From the NCBI RefSeq assembly GCF_963678635.1, contig NW_026971509.1, forward strand, positions 1-64,000: a stretch of 64,000 bases of DNA, read 5' to 3'. How positions within the stretch are numbered: the first letter of the stretch is position 1; every line of letters begins with the position of its first letter. The stretch is from Symsagittifera roscoffensis (lineage: Eukaryota; Xenacoelomorpha; Acoela; Convolutidae). This document shows, one piece after another, positions 13,837-25,094 of this stretch. The notes under the pieces were generated by a model. The model made no database searches and was not told where the DNA came from. It was given only the letters and a program-made list of their open reading frames with translations. The position numbers were made by a program, and so were the translations under genes.

Positions 13837-14430
13837 GATGAAAACTATCGTGAACTTTAGTAGTGGTTAGTTTGATTAAAGTTATAGAATGCAAGTCTAA
13901 TTGGAAACCCAAATTTTGGAAGTTTCGCACTAACTGTTTCAAAAAGAATGCAAATGAAACAACTGAAAGGTTGTTACTAGTTGGAGACACCAAAGTTTTG
14001 ATTTGCTGAAAAATTGTTGTTAGTTGAGGAAGGCTAAGTTTTGATTTGCTGAATGAAGGCATAGTTTCGGTTATCACCAAAATGAATTTGAATGTGCATC
14101 AGTGCAGCTTTATAAAAGCAGTGTTATTTGAGTACCCTTTGATGAGTGATTTTGCTTTCCCTGACACGTAATCTTGTAGATAGGTCATCCCGTGAGTGTC
14201 ACTAAGGGTATGATTCCTGTCAACTGTAGCCTGGAAAAGGTTTATTCAGTCGTGTTAAGCCATCGTTGTATTTAGATAGTTTAATTGAAGGAAGTTTAAC
14301 AGACAACTTGTAGTCATTTTTTTTGTTCTTGTTCTAGTTTTGCATCAGTTTCCTAACAGGGCAATTTTGGGATGAGCTGAGCTTGGTTGTAAGGTTGTAG
14401 TACTGATATTTGAAAAATTTGGATTTACTT
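13837..14430. other. Non-repetitive intron sequence, no gene seen
   Basis: The 640-bp array breaks off abruptly after GACGCATAAATT. The following sequence holds a 97-codon minus-strand open frame (13787-14080) that starts inside the last repeat unit and resembles no family I know. Confidence 0.5.
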
Positions 14431-14432
14431 TT

Positions 14433-14750
14433 TTAAAATGTATATCTATTCAGTTGACTGTTTGACGAGGTTGAGTTATTTATAGCTTGATCAAAAAGGT
14501 GTTGTGCATGTAGATTGTTTGTTTGGTTCCTGTTACTGCCATGAATATCCCTTATCTGGTTGTAGGGATGAATATGAATAGTTGGAATAGGCTGCGTTTT
14601 GTTGTAGTTAGCATGATTGAAAAATGTGGAATAGTTTTCCTCAAAAGCATCTCTATTCTGCTCACCGTTTGATGGAATTGGGTTACTGAAATTTTGATCA
14701 CCATAATGTTGTGGACTGTATATTGTTTGTTTCGCTTCGTGTACTACCAT
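14433..14750 (-). pseudogene. Asn/Gln/His-rich ORF fragment, possible retroelement Gag tail
   Basis: A 105-codon open frame rich in Asn, Gln, His and Thr (for example NQTNNLHAQHLFDQAINN). Low-complexity Asn-rich sequence like this occurs in the Gag of some LTR elements, including the one at 25.8-27.9 kb in this window, and the ORF at 15536-16056 lies upstream on the same strand. No zinc knuckle or protease motif is visible here. The product is unidentified; the retroelement origin is inferred from composition and neighbours. Confidence 0.3.
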
Positions 14751-15535
14751 GGGTGCCCAATATCTGCTTGAATGAATGATTTTGCACTAGGAGATGGTGT
14801 GGCGTTTGGTTGTAGTTAGGATGACTGAGATACCCTGAATGATTTTCCCTAAATGCATCTCTATTCTGTTCGCAGTGTGTTGAGATTGGGTTGTTGAAAA
14901 CCTGTTCATTACAATGATGTGCCTATGAGTAGATTTTCTAATTGATTTCTATTATTCCCATAACTATCCACAGCCTGGTTGTTCTTGTCCAAATTGCTTT
15001 GAAACTCTTCATTTGAGTTACTTTGAGCAAACGGGTTCCGATTTATTGGTATGACAGTAAGGAGAGATGTTTTTGCTCTACATTTTTCTGACGAGTTAGA
15101 TTAATTTTCTTATCTTTTTAAGTCGAGGTTTGTATAAAAATTCTGGGCTGTTGACAATTAGAATAAGCAAATGAAGATTCCAATGAGAACTTTCCGAGTA
15201 AATTAGCATGAGCTGCAAGAGCTGAGAACTGGAACGAATCGTGGCTTCGATTCAAACGTAAATTGGCTGGCGATGCTTGCTAAACGGATGCAAGTAGTAG
15301 ATGATATGTTGGTTGAACAGGTTGTTCATTACCTGTAAGCCTTTCATGTTCCAAGCTTCTTCTCCTGACTGAGAAGTTGGAGAGGCTAACTCTCTAGACA
15401 ATGATTTGTTTGCGGAGTGGTTCAAAGATATTTGCGGTACATCGGTGGTTGAGTTTCGGTGAAGAGGTATGTCGTTCCGAAAGTTAATTGGCTCTCCAAT
15501 GAATCAATTGTTTACGCGGTTGCTGTAGAGCTGAG

Positions 15536-16056
15536 TTAGGTGGTTTTCGGCAAGGGGTTTTGTCCGGATACTGGTGTCGATTTGTTTACGTATTTTGTAT
15601 TAGAATCAGAACAGCTGGTTAAATCTTCGCCTAAAAAGATGACGTTGTGGGTTAGCTCTAGAAATGATGTTTTTATCTCCATAGCATCGTCGTTCTCTTC
15701 CGAAGATTCATTTGCGAACACTTCGGTTACTATTACTTCCATTTGTTCCAATCGGTCTTCAGTTTTCTGCGCTAAAGTCTTCAAAGAACTAATATGGATC
15801 CCTCTTTCTATCTGTGACTGTAAGAAACCCATAGATCAGCTATTTTCAATTCCTGAATGGAGGAAAAATTTGCAGTTATTGTTGGCTTGTTGTTCGTATT
15901 GGTATTGTCGTCCATAGTTGTTGAGTTTGTATTTAAGGATAGCGCTTGTTCCGTTTCGGACGTTTTTCTAAGCCTCTCAGTCAGTTTTACTTTAAAAAAA
16001 TTTAAAAACTTCAATTGACTGTTTGTAATGGTGTTTGTTTTGTAGTAATGTAACAA
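15536..16056 (-). pseudogene. Coiled-coil-like ORF in two frames, unidentified
   Basis: Two overlapping minus-strand open frames (15808-16056, then 15536-15832) look like one gene broken by a frameshift near 15,830. The first part is Thr/Asn-rich (MDDNTNTNNKPTITANFSS) and the second has a heptad-like acidic stretch (LAQKTEDRLEQMEVIVTEVF) followed by a Glu/Asp cluster. It could be the N-terminal part of a retroelement Gag or a host-derived fragment. No family is recognised. A plus-strand open frame over the same bases (15540-15917) is taken as its shadow. Confidence 0.3.
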
Positions 16057-16825
16057 AGTATTTTCGATTTTGTCCTTGTTTTGTATTTTTTTTCAAATCA
16101 AATAAGGTTTTTATTCGAAAAGCAAAAATCAAACTATCTATATGTTAGTTCTTGCTCGTTTGATTTTATTTAAGAAATAGCTGACATTTTTGTTGTGGCT
16201 GGAAAATAATCGAATCAAATCACTGAATGGTGGAAAATCACTTTTTTCAGTTTGTTTTCTGTTAAACTGTGTTTGCTTTTGTTTCCAGAATATTTAAGTC
16301 AAAAAAATTTTTATGATTTTTTCTTTGGTTAACTCGAAAATAAATGCCTTATGTCAGTTGTTTCCGTTTTATGGCAATTGACAGGCTACAACCAATGCAA
16401 AGATTCAAAAGACGACACTATTTCAGAAACAGCGACAGGAAAACGGATCTACACACAAACACACTTCAAACCGAGACAAGGGAACGACAACAATATTCAC
16501 ATTAAGACATGAGATACTCAAACAACTTGCTCAACAACTGCTTCACTATCTTTTAATTTCGAGGCCGAACTGTGCACTGGATAGACGCCCAATTTTGTGT
16601 CTGTGTGTTCATAAATACTTCTCTAAAGACTCTTGTTTGATTGTTTGGATCTTATTATTCTTGATCAAAAAAAAGAAAAATCAAATAAAAACTGAGGACC
16701 AAAAACAGTTTTGAGATTAATATCGCAAAATATATCGCGTGTTAATTGGCCAAATTGGTAATCATTAAATCCCCATAACTGTACAAAAAGTAATTGCAGG
16801 TGAAATATCTAAGCATGACAACAAT
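16057..16825. other. AT-rich intron sequence with a partial MITE copy near 16561
   Basis: No gene is seen. At 16561 the sequence GAGGCCGAACTGTGCACTGG repeats the left end and interior of the MITE at 16826 for about 50 bp, then diverges. This indicates a second, truncated copy about 270 bp away. Confidence 0.5.
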
Positions 16826-17026
16826 CATTACGAGGCCAAACTGTGCACTGGATAGGCGCACAATTTTGTGTCTGTATGTTCCTGGATTCCAGAGACAAGT
16901 CTTGAAACATGTTAAAATTTTGTCGGAACGATCAAAGGAAAGTAAAGAACAAAAGAAGAACAACGGGAGCGTCCTTGTTGCGAAATCCGCTTACAATGCA
17001 CAAAATGCACAGTTTGTCCTCATAAT
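16826..17026. mobile_element. ~200-bp MITE with CATTACGAGGCCAAACTG-type ends
   Basis: The left end CATTACGAGGCCAAACTGTG is mirrored on the right by GCACAGTTTGTCCTCATAAT. The interior (TCGGAACGATCAAAGGAAA and following A-rich sequence) matches the tails of the 1.27-kb units at 1139-1275 and 2404-2540, so this is a dispersed family. It is short and noncoding with imperfect inverted ends. The superfamily is not determined, since target duplications are not clear enough to read. Confidence 0.55.
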
Positions 17027-17500
17027 TTTAATTTAAAAAAAAAACAAAATTCAAAGTTAATTGTTCCTTAGAAGTTTTTAAAGTTAGATTATACAGAAAA
17101 ATGCAAACAGGAAAACTCGAAATATAGTTTTTTTAATAAACAAAAATCACGAAGGCTTAATTCAGACTTTCTTTTGGTATGTTACAAATCGCAGTGACTT
17201 TTCAGAACCAATTTTGACTTATTTCATGATTTGTCATAGTCTGGGAAAGTTGTTTCACCAACAACTAGTCTTTTAAAGATAGGAGCTCACAAAATATTGA
17301 AAACTGTTGTTTAAGCAAATCTTGACTGATACATTTTTTGTTAGTCTTTTTTCTGCGCTAGTTCTCTACTAGCTTAAAATTATTATTAATTTAAAATCGA
17401 AAAAAAAACGTTCTGGCTTAAATCTCTGAACCCTTAACTTTTTTAGTATTGTTTTGTTGTGATTCCCTTTACTCTTCTCATTCTGGTGACCTTCTAATAC
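17027..17500. other. Intron sequence, nothing recognised
   Basis: AT-rich sequence between the MITE and the S2-S3 exon. It is intronic on the minus strand, immediately downstream of the donor at 17500. Confidence 0.6.
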
Positions 17501-17734
17501 CTGAATCGAATTCTGAGAAGGCACCGATAACGCGCAAGGTTACTCCGATGTTGAAAGAGGCAATTGCAATCGTATCCACAATGTTCCATCCCGATCTGAA
17601 GAACATCGTCAAAACCTTCATACGACTGGCATTTGGCAAATCGTTGTCAAACAGCTGACGCATTTCCTCAAGAGCAGAAGTAATGACCCAAGCTATCGCG
17701 AAACACTCCTCCAGACGCGGCTTGCGCTCAAGAC
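17501..17734 (-). CDS. TRPM-type cation channel, exon encoding S2-S3
   Basis: A 234-bp minus-strand exon. Its translation begins LERKPRLEECFAIAWVIT (S2), passes an intracellular loop ending in a Phe-Phe-Arg-Ser-Gly-Trp segment, and continues NIVDTIAIASFNIGVTLRV (S3). That matches the TRPM pattern of an E-rich S2 segment followed by WNxxDxxAI. The acceptor is CACCTAG before 17734 and the donor is GTATTAG from 17500. Both junctions are phase 1: the upstream exon supplies G to start a Gly codon, and the terminal G at 17501 completes GGT with the exon at 3917. The splice chain is therefore consistent across three exons. The hAT-like MITE at 17799 lies only 65 bp upstream of the acceptor. Confidence 0.87.
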
Positions 17735-17798
17735 CTAGGTGCAGAGAAAAATATTATTAAAATTATTATTATTATAATAGGTATATTAACATATAGCT

Positions 17799-18201
17799 CA
17801 GGGGCAGATGTAGGGGGGGGGGGTGGACCCCCCCCCCCATCCTCAGGGATTCGACTCCCTGCCGACCCAAAGGGTCCCCCTTGGGTACTTTTTAAGAAAT
17901 CCATTTTTGGCCGATTGACCCTAAAAATTTTCTAAAGGCGCCTTGGGCGCCAATATATTCTAATTTTGAGGGGGGAGCGCGCGCCGAAAAAACGCAATTT
18001 TCTGGTCAACATTTTCAAAAAAAGTGCCTAAAAACGCCTTTTTTGGACTGTTTTTTCAAATTTTTGCCGAAAAAGGACCAAACCATGCTTAGGGAGACCT
18101 CAAAAATCAATTCGGTTGACCTAAAAAAAGGTCGACAAAATTTTCGATTTTTTTTTTGAAAATCCGCCCCCCCCCTCGAGAAAATCCTAGATCCGCCCCT
18201 G
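17799..18201. mobile_element. 403-bp hAT-like MITE with 8-bp target duplication
   Basis: The element starts CAGGGGCAGATGTAGG and ends CTAGATCCGCCCCTG, the inverted form of a CAGGGGCGGATCTAG terminus typical of hAT-superfamily nonautonomous elements. It is flanked by ATATAGCT (17791-17798) and ATATAGAT (18202-18209), an 8-bp target duplication with one mismatch, as expected for hAT insertion. Subterminal G and C runs extend the inverted ends. It has no coding capacity. It lies in the TRPM intron. Confidence 0.8.
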
Positions 18202-18488
18202 ATATAGATTATTTTTTTGTAAAAGCTCTTTTCTTAACATGGGGAACTAGTTAAAAGTGAACTTCTTTTTTTTTCTCTATGCATTTAATTGTTCTATGTA
18301 GAGAGAGAAAGATCTTTTCTACGTATTTAGAGGTACTGTTTTTGAGATCTCAACCTTAAGCTACACAGTCACCTTGATTGTTATATGCCAAATATTAGAA
18401 GGATTTTCTTGAAAAACTTACATAAAAGGTAAACATTTGAAAATATTTCATCAAATTTTGATTATTTAATATCTAAAATCACAAAAAG

Positions 18489-19271
18489 TACCCGGGTTGA
18501 CCTCCATAGAACAAAAATACTAATCATACAACTCCATAAACCAAGTCTATGAAAAAAAAATCATAATCATACAAATTCAAACAATTTGCTCAAATGGTAA
18601 AATTGCATTTCTGAAGAACTTTTTTCTTGTTTTGGAATAAAATCCGGTGTATCGTGACAAATAAAAAAAAAACTTTTGTCAAAAAAATGTTAGTCATACA
18701 ATTTTCATATATGGAAATTGTATTATTAGCATTTTTTTGATGGCGATACAAAAATTTTTGATGGCAACCACAAATCGAATTTAGTTTTTTGTGCGCATAA
18801 TGTAGCCTTGGATACACCAATGCTGCATTTTTTTTCTTTTCACATGATCACTTTTTTTCAAAAGCTCCTTTTTTTCTAAGGCGAATGTTTGTGTATGCCT
18901 TGAATAAATCGAATAATTTAAAAATTCAAACTTTTAGAAAATCATCATTAAATTTTTTGCCGATGCAGGTGGTTTTCTATGCATCATAAATGCAAGAGCA
19001 GTTCAAGTTTTAGTGCTTGGATTAAACCATGGTGTTTGCCACTTGCGTTCGGTTTGCAAACACAACCCAAAATTTTGCAGAAGTTAGTTTAAAAAAGTCA
19101 ACTTTTTAGTTTATGGAAAAGGATTTTTCAAATAATTTTTATGTATGCAAATTGCTTATCATGGAGATTTCATACAATTTTCTGTACGCACGGAGTTGTA
19201 TGGAATTTTATAGTAAGAAGTTTTTCGTATATGGAAATTGCACGGCAAGAAATATTGGTCAACCCGGGTAT
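18489..19271. mobile_element. ~780-bp element with 14-bp perfect inverted ends
   Basis: The sequence is bounded by TACCCGGGTTGACC (18489-18502) and its exact reverse complement GGTCAACCCGGGTA (19258-19271). Internal inverted pieces (ACAACTCCAT near 18530 against GGAGTTGTATGG near 19192; a GGAAATTGTA hairpin near 18700) suggest a partly palindromic nonautonomous DNA transposon. If the outer TA is the target, this would fit a Tc1/mariner-type MITE, but that is inference. The right end abuts LTR sequence at 19272. The right portion was later duplicated to 21656-22141. Confidence 0.5.
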
Positions 19272-19576
19272 CTTATTTTCGGCCGGATTGATTCGTGCAC
19301 TTTCTTAGTGTAATACCGATCTTAGTCTTACTCTTACATCTGCTAGTCTCAATTAGTCTCAATAGATCTAGAGTATACTGGTTTATTGCGAGTAGGTCTC
19401 TTGGAGAGGCAACTAAGTTCTAAGATAAATTCAAATCTCTCTGGTGCTGAAATTACAAGTAATTTCAACACTTACAAATATGTGGGTTGTTAATTGATGG
19501 ATCATGATTGGTTAGTAATACATATTTTATAGTGATAAAAAATTCAATAATAAAATATAGTTTAGATCTGGTTCCA
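19272..19576 (-). repeat. LTR of a minus-strand retroelement, truncated
   Basis: Homologous to the LTR at 30763-31137. It starts (minus strand) TGGAACCAGATCTAAACT at 19576 and contains a CCAAT-type ACCAATCATG and an AATAAA polyadenylation signal (complement of TTTATT near 19382). It is cut at the 3' side by the 14-bp-TIR element, at TATCTTATTTTCGGCC. Together with the internal-like sequence to its right it may be the 3' LTR of a separate damaged insertion. Confidence 0.6.
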
Positions 19577-19713
19577 CCCATCCGGGGTACACAGAGTTTT
19601 TAAATCTTTTATATTCTTTCTGTAATTGAAAGATGGATGATGATCGTTGGTATTTGGCGAGCATCATTTCTTATTCCGTTCTTGGAGAAGAAGGCTCCGT
19701 GAAACTGGAATTG

Positions 19714-20049
19714 TCAATATGAATTTGTTAGTTGTTGTTCGACGATGACTGTGACCGCCAATGAAATCAATCTGATTTCAAAATGGTTTGCTATGATTGT
19801 TCGTTCTGCTTCGGCGGAGAACTGACTGCGTTTCACTCTTGTCTGGGAATGGCGTGAAGATTGAGTTTGGAGGGAATGCCTTGTAACTCGGATCTGTACG
19901 TATACTCGAACAACGATGTGGTCATTGGTCTGGTTCATTGAAGTCCTTTTCTGCGAAGTCAAGTCGTACTCCAAATCCTTTTGAGTTGTGATTGTGAGCG
20001 GCATGTCGGTTGTGTTTAGCCATTCTGTAGGTTGAGTGTGAGGGGTCAT
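19714..20049 (-). CDS. Unrecognised 111-codon ORF next to an LTR
   Basis: The open frame begins MTPHTQPTEWLNTTDMPL and ends at 19714, about 140 bp upstream (in minus orientation) of the LTR start at 19576. That position would suit the last ORF of a retroelement. It is rich in Thr, Gln and Arg with a hydrophobic patch at the C-terminus (IRLISLAVTVIV). I recognise no family. It could be chance: it has no paralogue in the window. Confidence 0.25.
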   Translation of the reverse strand: MTPHTQPTEWLNTTDMPLTITTQKDLEYDLTSQKRTSMNQTNDHIVVRVYVQIRVTRHSLQTQSSRHSQTRVKRSQFSAEAERTIIANHFEIRLISLAVTVIVEQQLTNSY

Positions 20050-21655
20050 CTAGATTTTTGATGCTCATCTTTGTGGTCGTGTATGATCTATGTACTGCCC
20101 TTTTTATGGTTTACATTTTATAAAATTTTGTTAATTTAGTTTTTAGTTATGATTTCTATTAGTTGTTTTCGCAAAAGCGTCCTAATTTTAGTTCTGTAAT
20201 TTTTAAGAGTTACTCAACCTTGAGTACCTTTTGTCGAAAATACGGAGTGGTCACAATGCGTGAATGTAGTACGGTGGGTTAGGCCGGCTATAGAGCATGC
20301 TCAGGACGTCCTGTTCTGGTGGGTTAGTCCAGGAGTGAGGGTATGATTTCATGCTGGTTTTTTGAGGGGTCCTGTTTTGTGCTAACGTTTTATGTTATAA
20401 TGTTACTGGTTTTTTCCTTTGTTGTTTTGGTTGTGTCCTTTTCTTAAAAATCAAATTATTTTTTGTTTGTTTGGGTTTGTCTTGCGACTTTTTGTTGTTT
20501 TATTGTTTCTTTTATAGACTTGTTAATAGTCTTCAAAAGAATAATTATCCAGTTCGTAAGCTGGGTTAATCCGGTTTGGGTACCATGGGTTTTCTTTTCC
20601 TGGTCATGTTGTTAGTCTGTGGTTTATGGTGTTTTGTAAGCTGCGTTGGTTAGTTTAGGTTATTATATAATTCCTTTCCAACCGGGTGAAGAGAAAGTTG
20701 GAAACTTGTTATCGCTTGTTTGAGTTGTTGTTAGTGAAAATTAAAATTTGAATTCATTATTCTAAACAATCGTCGTTGGCGAGCTGTGCGACTTTGGATA
20801 GAATTCTCGTGAGAGTGAATGGAAAGATACATAAAAGGTTAGTACTGCTTTCTTCTTTGTATAAATTTACTACCTAGAAATTGAATTTTACTGCTTTGTG
20901 GGGATTTGAAATTTTTAATTGATTTTCATCGTAATGAATTTAACTGAATTTGGGAAAAAAAATTATAGATTAATTAACTACTTTGGTCATAAATTTTACT
21001 CCATCATTTAGTGCTATTGGTTAAGTAAAGTTATAATAGATAAAAGAGTTTGTATTTCTATTTGTTTTTTCTTGTTTGTAGATGATCGTGATGTGAAGAC
21101 TAAAGAAAATGAAAAACATTTACAAAGAATGGTTAGTTTTAATTTTGAAATAGTTAGTTTTGAATTATTAAATTCATACTTACCTAATCGTCTGGAAAGA
21201 AGCCATGAGGGAAAACATCGTGAATAGCATCAGATGTGGTTACTCTTGCTAATATGCGGATGATGTTTTTAGTCTGAAGCAGTGGCCAAAGCAATTGGAG
21301 TGCTTTAATGGTTTTTAGTTCTATAGTGCCAATGGAAAATTCATGAGGTGTGTTTCGAATTAGATTGTAAATTTTGTGATTATATTTAGTATTGTGGATG
21401 AATTATAAAATGGGTATTTCTATAGGTTGAATATATTCATGCGGAACTAATAGTGATCGGGATGCTTCTCCATTTAAGGTCTTGGTGAGGGGACAGATTA
21501 TATACATTTGCGTGATGGGGTCATAATTACGGAGGATGCCTTTAAAATTAGTATTTTAAATACAGTATGTGAAATTAAGAAAAAACGGTGAGGTATAATT
21601 GGAATTAATGAATTGAAATCTGTGGTGAGGTTGTCGTGATGGTGTGTGTAAGTCA
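20050..21655. other. Probable retroelement interior, no readable gene
   Basis: T-rich plus-strand sequence between the LTR-adjacent ORF and the duplicated block at 21656. No open frame over 60 codons and no protease, RT, RNase H or integrase motif was seen. Its retroelement origin is inferred only from position. Confidence 0.4.
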
Positions 21656-22240
21656 TTATGTAGCCTTGGATACACCAATGCTGGACTTATTTTCCTTTTC
21701 ACATTATCACTTTTTTTTCAAAAAAACTTACAGCTACTTTTTGTTTTCTAAGACGCGTGTTTGTGTATGCCTTGAAAAAATCAAGTAATTTAAAAATTCA
21801 AACTTTAAGAAAATCATCATTAAAATTTTTGCCGATGCAGGTGTTTTTCTATGCATCATAAACGCAAGAGCAGTTCAAATTTTAGTGCTTTGATTAAACC
21901 ATGGTGTTTTCCACTTGCGTTCGGTTTGCAAACACAACCCAAAGTTTTGCAGAAGTAAGTGTAAAAAAGTCAACTTTTTAGTTTATGGAAAACGACTTAT
22001 CAAATAATTTTTATATATACAAAATGCTTATCATGAAGATTTCACACAATTTTCTGAACGCACGGAGTTTTGTAAAATTTTATAGTAGGAAACTTTTCGT
22101 ATATGGAAATTGTACGGTAGGAAATATTGGTCAACCCGGGTATCTTATTTTCGGCCGGATAGGTTTGTGCAACTTCACAGGCTAATACCAATCCTAATCT
22201 TACTCTTATATCTCCTAGTCTCAATATATCTTTTATATAC
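21656..22240. repeat. Duplicate of 18796-19370 (element right part plus LTR edge)
   Basis: From TGTAGCCTTGGATACACCAA to CTAGTCTCAAT, this block repeats 18796-19370 with scattered differences. It includes the GGTCAACCCGGGTA end (22128-22141) and the adjoining LTR edge (TCTTATTTTCGGCCGG). A short plus-strand open frame (MENDLSNNFYIYKM) is shared with 19113-19313 but has no family match and is probably noncoding. Confidence 0.8.
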
Positions 22241-22283
22241 TAGTGTTGTTGCGAGGTTTAGAATCAACAAAGAGCAACTGAGT

Positions 22284-22340
22284 TAGGTTGTTGGTTTAAC
22301 TCATAGAGTAATTTCAGATAGGGTACACCGTCTTGTTTTC
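22284..22340 (-). repeat. LTR 3' tail fragment
   Basis: GAGTTAGGTTGTTGGTTTAA and the following AGATAGGGTACACCG match the 3' end of the LTR at 30763-30826. The outer edge (minus: CTAACTCA, then GTTGCTC) supports placing the LTR 3' terminus at ACTCA. It is joined directly to the retroelement ORF copy at 22341. Confidence 0.5.
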
Positions 22341-23932
22341 GAGACTGAGGGTTTAACTGTAGATTGTAATGTTACCTGTGGTAATTTTGGATTTTTAGGT
22401 CTTGGCGTTGTAAGGGTTGGATGTGTTGGTGAAATACTTTGTTGTGTGGTTTTTACTATTGTTTCAACTATTTGTTCATTTATGAAATGTGATGGTGTTT
22501 GAATATATCGTTGGGTAAGATTCCTAGTTCCATTTAGATTTTCCTGTTGTACAATAGTTGAGTTTAAACTATTATTCTCTCTTCTATCAGGTAAAAATGA
22601 ATTGTAGTTTGAAGGTGTTGCATCTATTGTGAGAGGGATTACTTTTACATAATCTTTGTGAATAGAAATTGTATAGATTGCTTGACTTGAGATGTCTATT
22701 GGGATGTACAGAAATAGTGGATGAGACCAATCAGGGTCCCAAATATAATCTGATTGTTCTGCAAGAACAATGTCGTCATCTGTACTTTAGTGTCTAAATT
22801 TTTTTCTCGCTTGTGCAATTAAATCAATATTATGTGTGAAATAGTCAATAATAAACCATGCTACAATTTTTTGTAAATCATGTTTAACTTTTTGTGAGAA
22901 TTCATTGATTGAAAAATTTTCACGAATTGCGTTTAAAAATGCTGAGAATGACGCAATTTCATTTCTTACATTTGTGTGTCTTGATGTTTGAACTGGTCAA
23001 GTACTTTGGGTTTCTGTTTTTTCTAGTATAGATAAATAACTATATATTTTTGCAAAAACTTCATTAGTAACATTGAATTCGCTCTCTATGAGTTTTGATG
23101 TTGTATGTTTTTTTATGTATTCTGTGAATACTTTTGAAAATTGTATGTCGATGTCGTATGTTTTAATGAGATATTTACCATGAAATTTACTTGGTGTACT
23201 GATTTCTATGGTATAAATCCCATACTGTAGTATTAGGCTACCTATTCTTTTTAAATAATGATCGATAATTTGTCTTTTGATTTTTACTTCTGGGAATTCT
23301 GCTTGACATGGGCTAATTCCTCGTTCGAATAAGTTTGCGATTAAACTTTTGCAAAATTGTATTTGTCCTCTATCATCAGTAAGTGAATTGATGAGAAATG
23401 GAAAAACAGAGTTTTCATCTGGATTTCCTTCACTTGACTCATTTCTTCGTTTTATGACTGTTAATGCGTAGTGTTCAATGTAACTGATTGGTTGATTCCA
23501 ATTATATAGACGTACTGGTTTATTTTGGTATATCTTTTTATTCCTCGTTTTCCTTTTTTGGATGAATGTGATGTGGTTTCTGAGTCAGAAAAAAATAATT
23601 GATCATGAACTGCGTAGTTTCTATTTACTGAGTCTTTTAGTTTGTAGAGTGCATCTAAATTAACAGTTTCTGATTCGGAGACTGCGCTTCTTCGCTTTGA
23701 AAACTTTTTTCGTGTACTTTGTCCTTGTTTACTTAATTTTTTTTTATTGTTTGTCTTTTTGTTCGAATATATATTTTATTGTTTGTTTATGTGGAGTGAT
23801 TAAGAGATCGTATTTTTCGTTATTGATTTCACAATTGTGTAGTACGATGTTTTGTTTATTTCCTGAATTGTTTAGTGACATAAGGTTAAGGATGATGGAT
23901 GCAAGAGTGTTATTAGTGATTTTTAATATCAT
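22341..23932 (-). pseudogene. Retroelement ORF of unknown function, copy 1, broken
   Basis: On the minus strand, from MILKITNNTLASIILNL at 23932 to about 22341, protein-like sequence continues through several frames (for example LYKLKDSVNRNYAVHDQLFF, DYIWDPDWSHPLFLYIPIDI). It totals roughly 500 residues. A TGA interrupts the frame near 23000 in this copy only, and a TAA (between FRH and STDDD, near 22790) is shared with copy 2, so the ORF was already dead before duplication. There is no protease, RT or zinc-knuckle motif. It lies 5' of Gag in transcription order in copy 2, so it may be a leader ORF or a Gag N-terminal region. The family is not recognised. Confidence 0.45.
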
Positions 23933-24887
23933 AGACTGTTAGTCCTAACGATGTTTTGTGTTTATCCCAATTTGGGTCTTGTGTTTAGGGTTGGATAGAA
24001 AAGTATATATCGATTCCGGAGAATGATTGTTACTTTCTCGTGACTAGTTTAAGTTATGGTGTTAACTTACTTAATCTTACTTAGGGCTAATGATTGTGTT
24101 CAAGGGTTGGAGAAAAGTAAATCGATCCACAAGGTTCAGGTATAATTAGAACGCAAGTAGTTCGTTAGATACTATTTTAAACCTACTAAGTTTAAGTATT
24201 AACCTGGGTCAGGTAAGAGGGGGGAATCAAGTGAAGGAGGAATAACCGAAGTTCTTCACTGTTTAGTCTAATTAGAATGGTTAGATTGATTGAAAAAATT
24301 CTATTAGACCAGGGTCCTTGAAAGGGTTGGGTAGTGAATCGACGTTTGAGATCGTTAGAGACTTCACTAATTGGGTGGGGGAGAACAAAACTGTTCTATT
24401 TGATCCAAGGATAAGCCTTGATGATCAGGATATAAATTTAATGATTTGAAATTGATTAAGTTAAATGTTTAATTGAGATCCAAGGAAAGCCTAGGAAATT
24501 TATTTTAAATTTATATAAGATTATGTTAAATGAGAGTAAAAGTTAGGATAGGCCTTCTAGAAATGATTTTAAGTTTAATTAGTACAAAGTTTAGTTTTGA
24601 TGGTAATAGTTGTTTTATGATTGCTGTTATGTTTAGGTGATGAAGCTGGAGATGACAAGATGATTTGTGTGTACTAATAATTTATGATCATAATAACTAC
24701 TTTTTATCTTTTATTTTCATTAAATATTTTTTCCAGATATCTTTTTTGAATTTTACTGCAGTTTTGGAGGAAACGATTAGAGGTGTTTTTATCAATCGCT
24801 TTTGTACAATAGTAAATTTAGCGCCTGTAATGATCATTGAAGATTTTTCTTCAGGTATTCTATGTTTGCAAATGAAAATCTAAATTC
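23933..24887 (-). other. Retroelement 5' leader region, copy 1
   Basis: No gene. The sequence matches 29513-30470 closely. A 72-codon plus-strand open frame (24665-24883) is identical in copy 2, but it reads against the element and is taken as chance. Confidence 0.4.
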
Positions 24888-25094
24888 AGCTGGTTTATTG
24901 CGGCTGCTGAAGTCTTCTTGGAGAGTCAACTAAATTCTAAGTTAAATTCAAATCTCTCTGGTGCTGAAATTACAAGTAATTTCAGCACTTACAAATAAGT
25001 GGGTTGTTAGTTAGATGAATTCTGATTGGTTAGTATTAAATATATTATCGTGATAGAAAATTCAATATTAAAATATAGTTTAGATCTGGTTCCA
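24888..25094 (-). repeat. LTR, copy 1, 3' part deleted
   Basis: Starts TGGAACCAGATCTAAACT (minus, from 25094) and runs to the AATAAACCAG polyadenylation segment at about 24888, where it joins leader sequence (AAATCTAAATTC). Compared with the LTR at 30763-31137, the 3' portion, primer-binding site and start of the leader (about 460 bp) are missing. Confidence 0.7.

Noticed and set aside
15540-15917. 125-codon plus-strand ORF (VFGKGFCPDTG...)
   Set aside because: It is antisense to the better minus-strand coiled-coil-like frame and has no family resemblance.
24665-24883. 72-codon plus-strand ORF identical at 30241-30459
   Set aside because: Identity reflects the recent segmental duplication, not selection; it is antisense to the retroelement.
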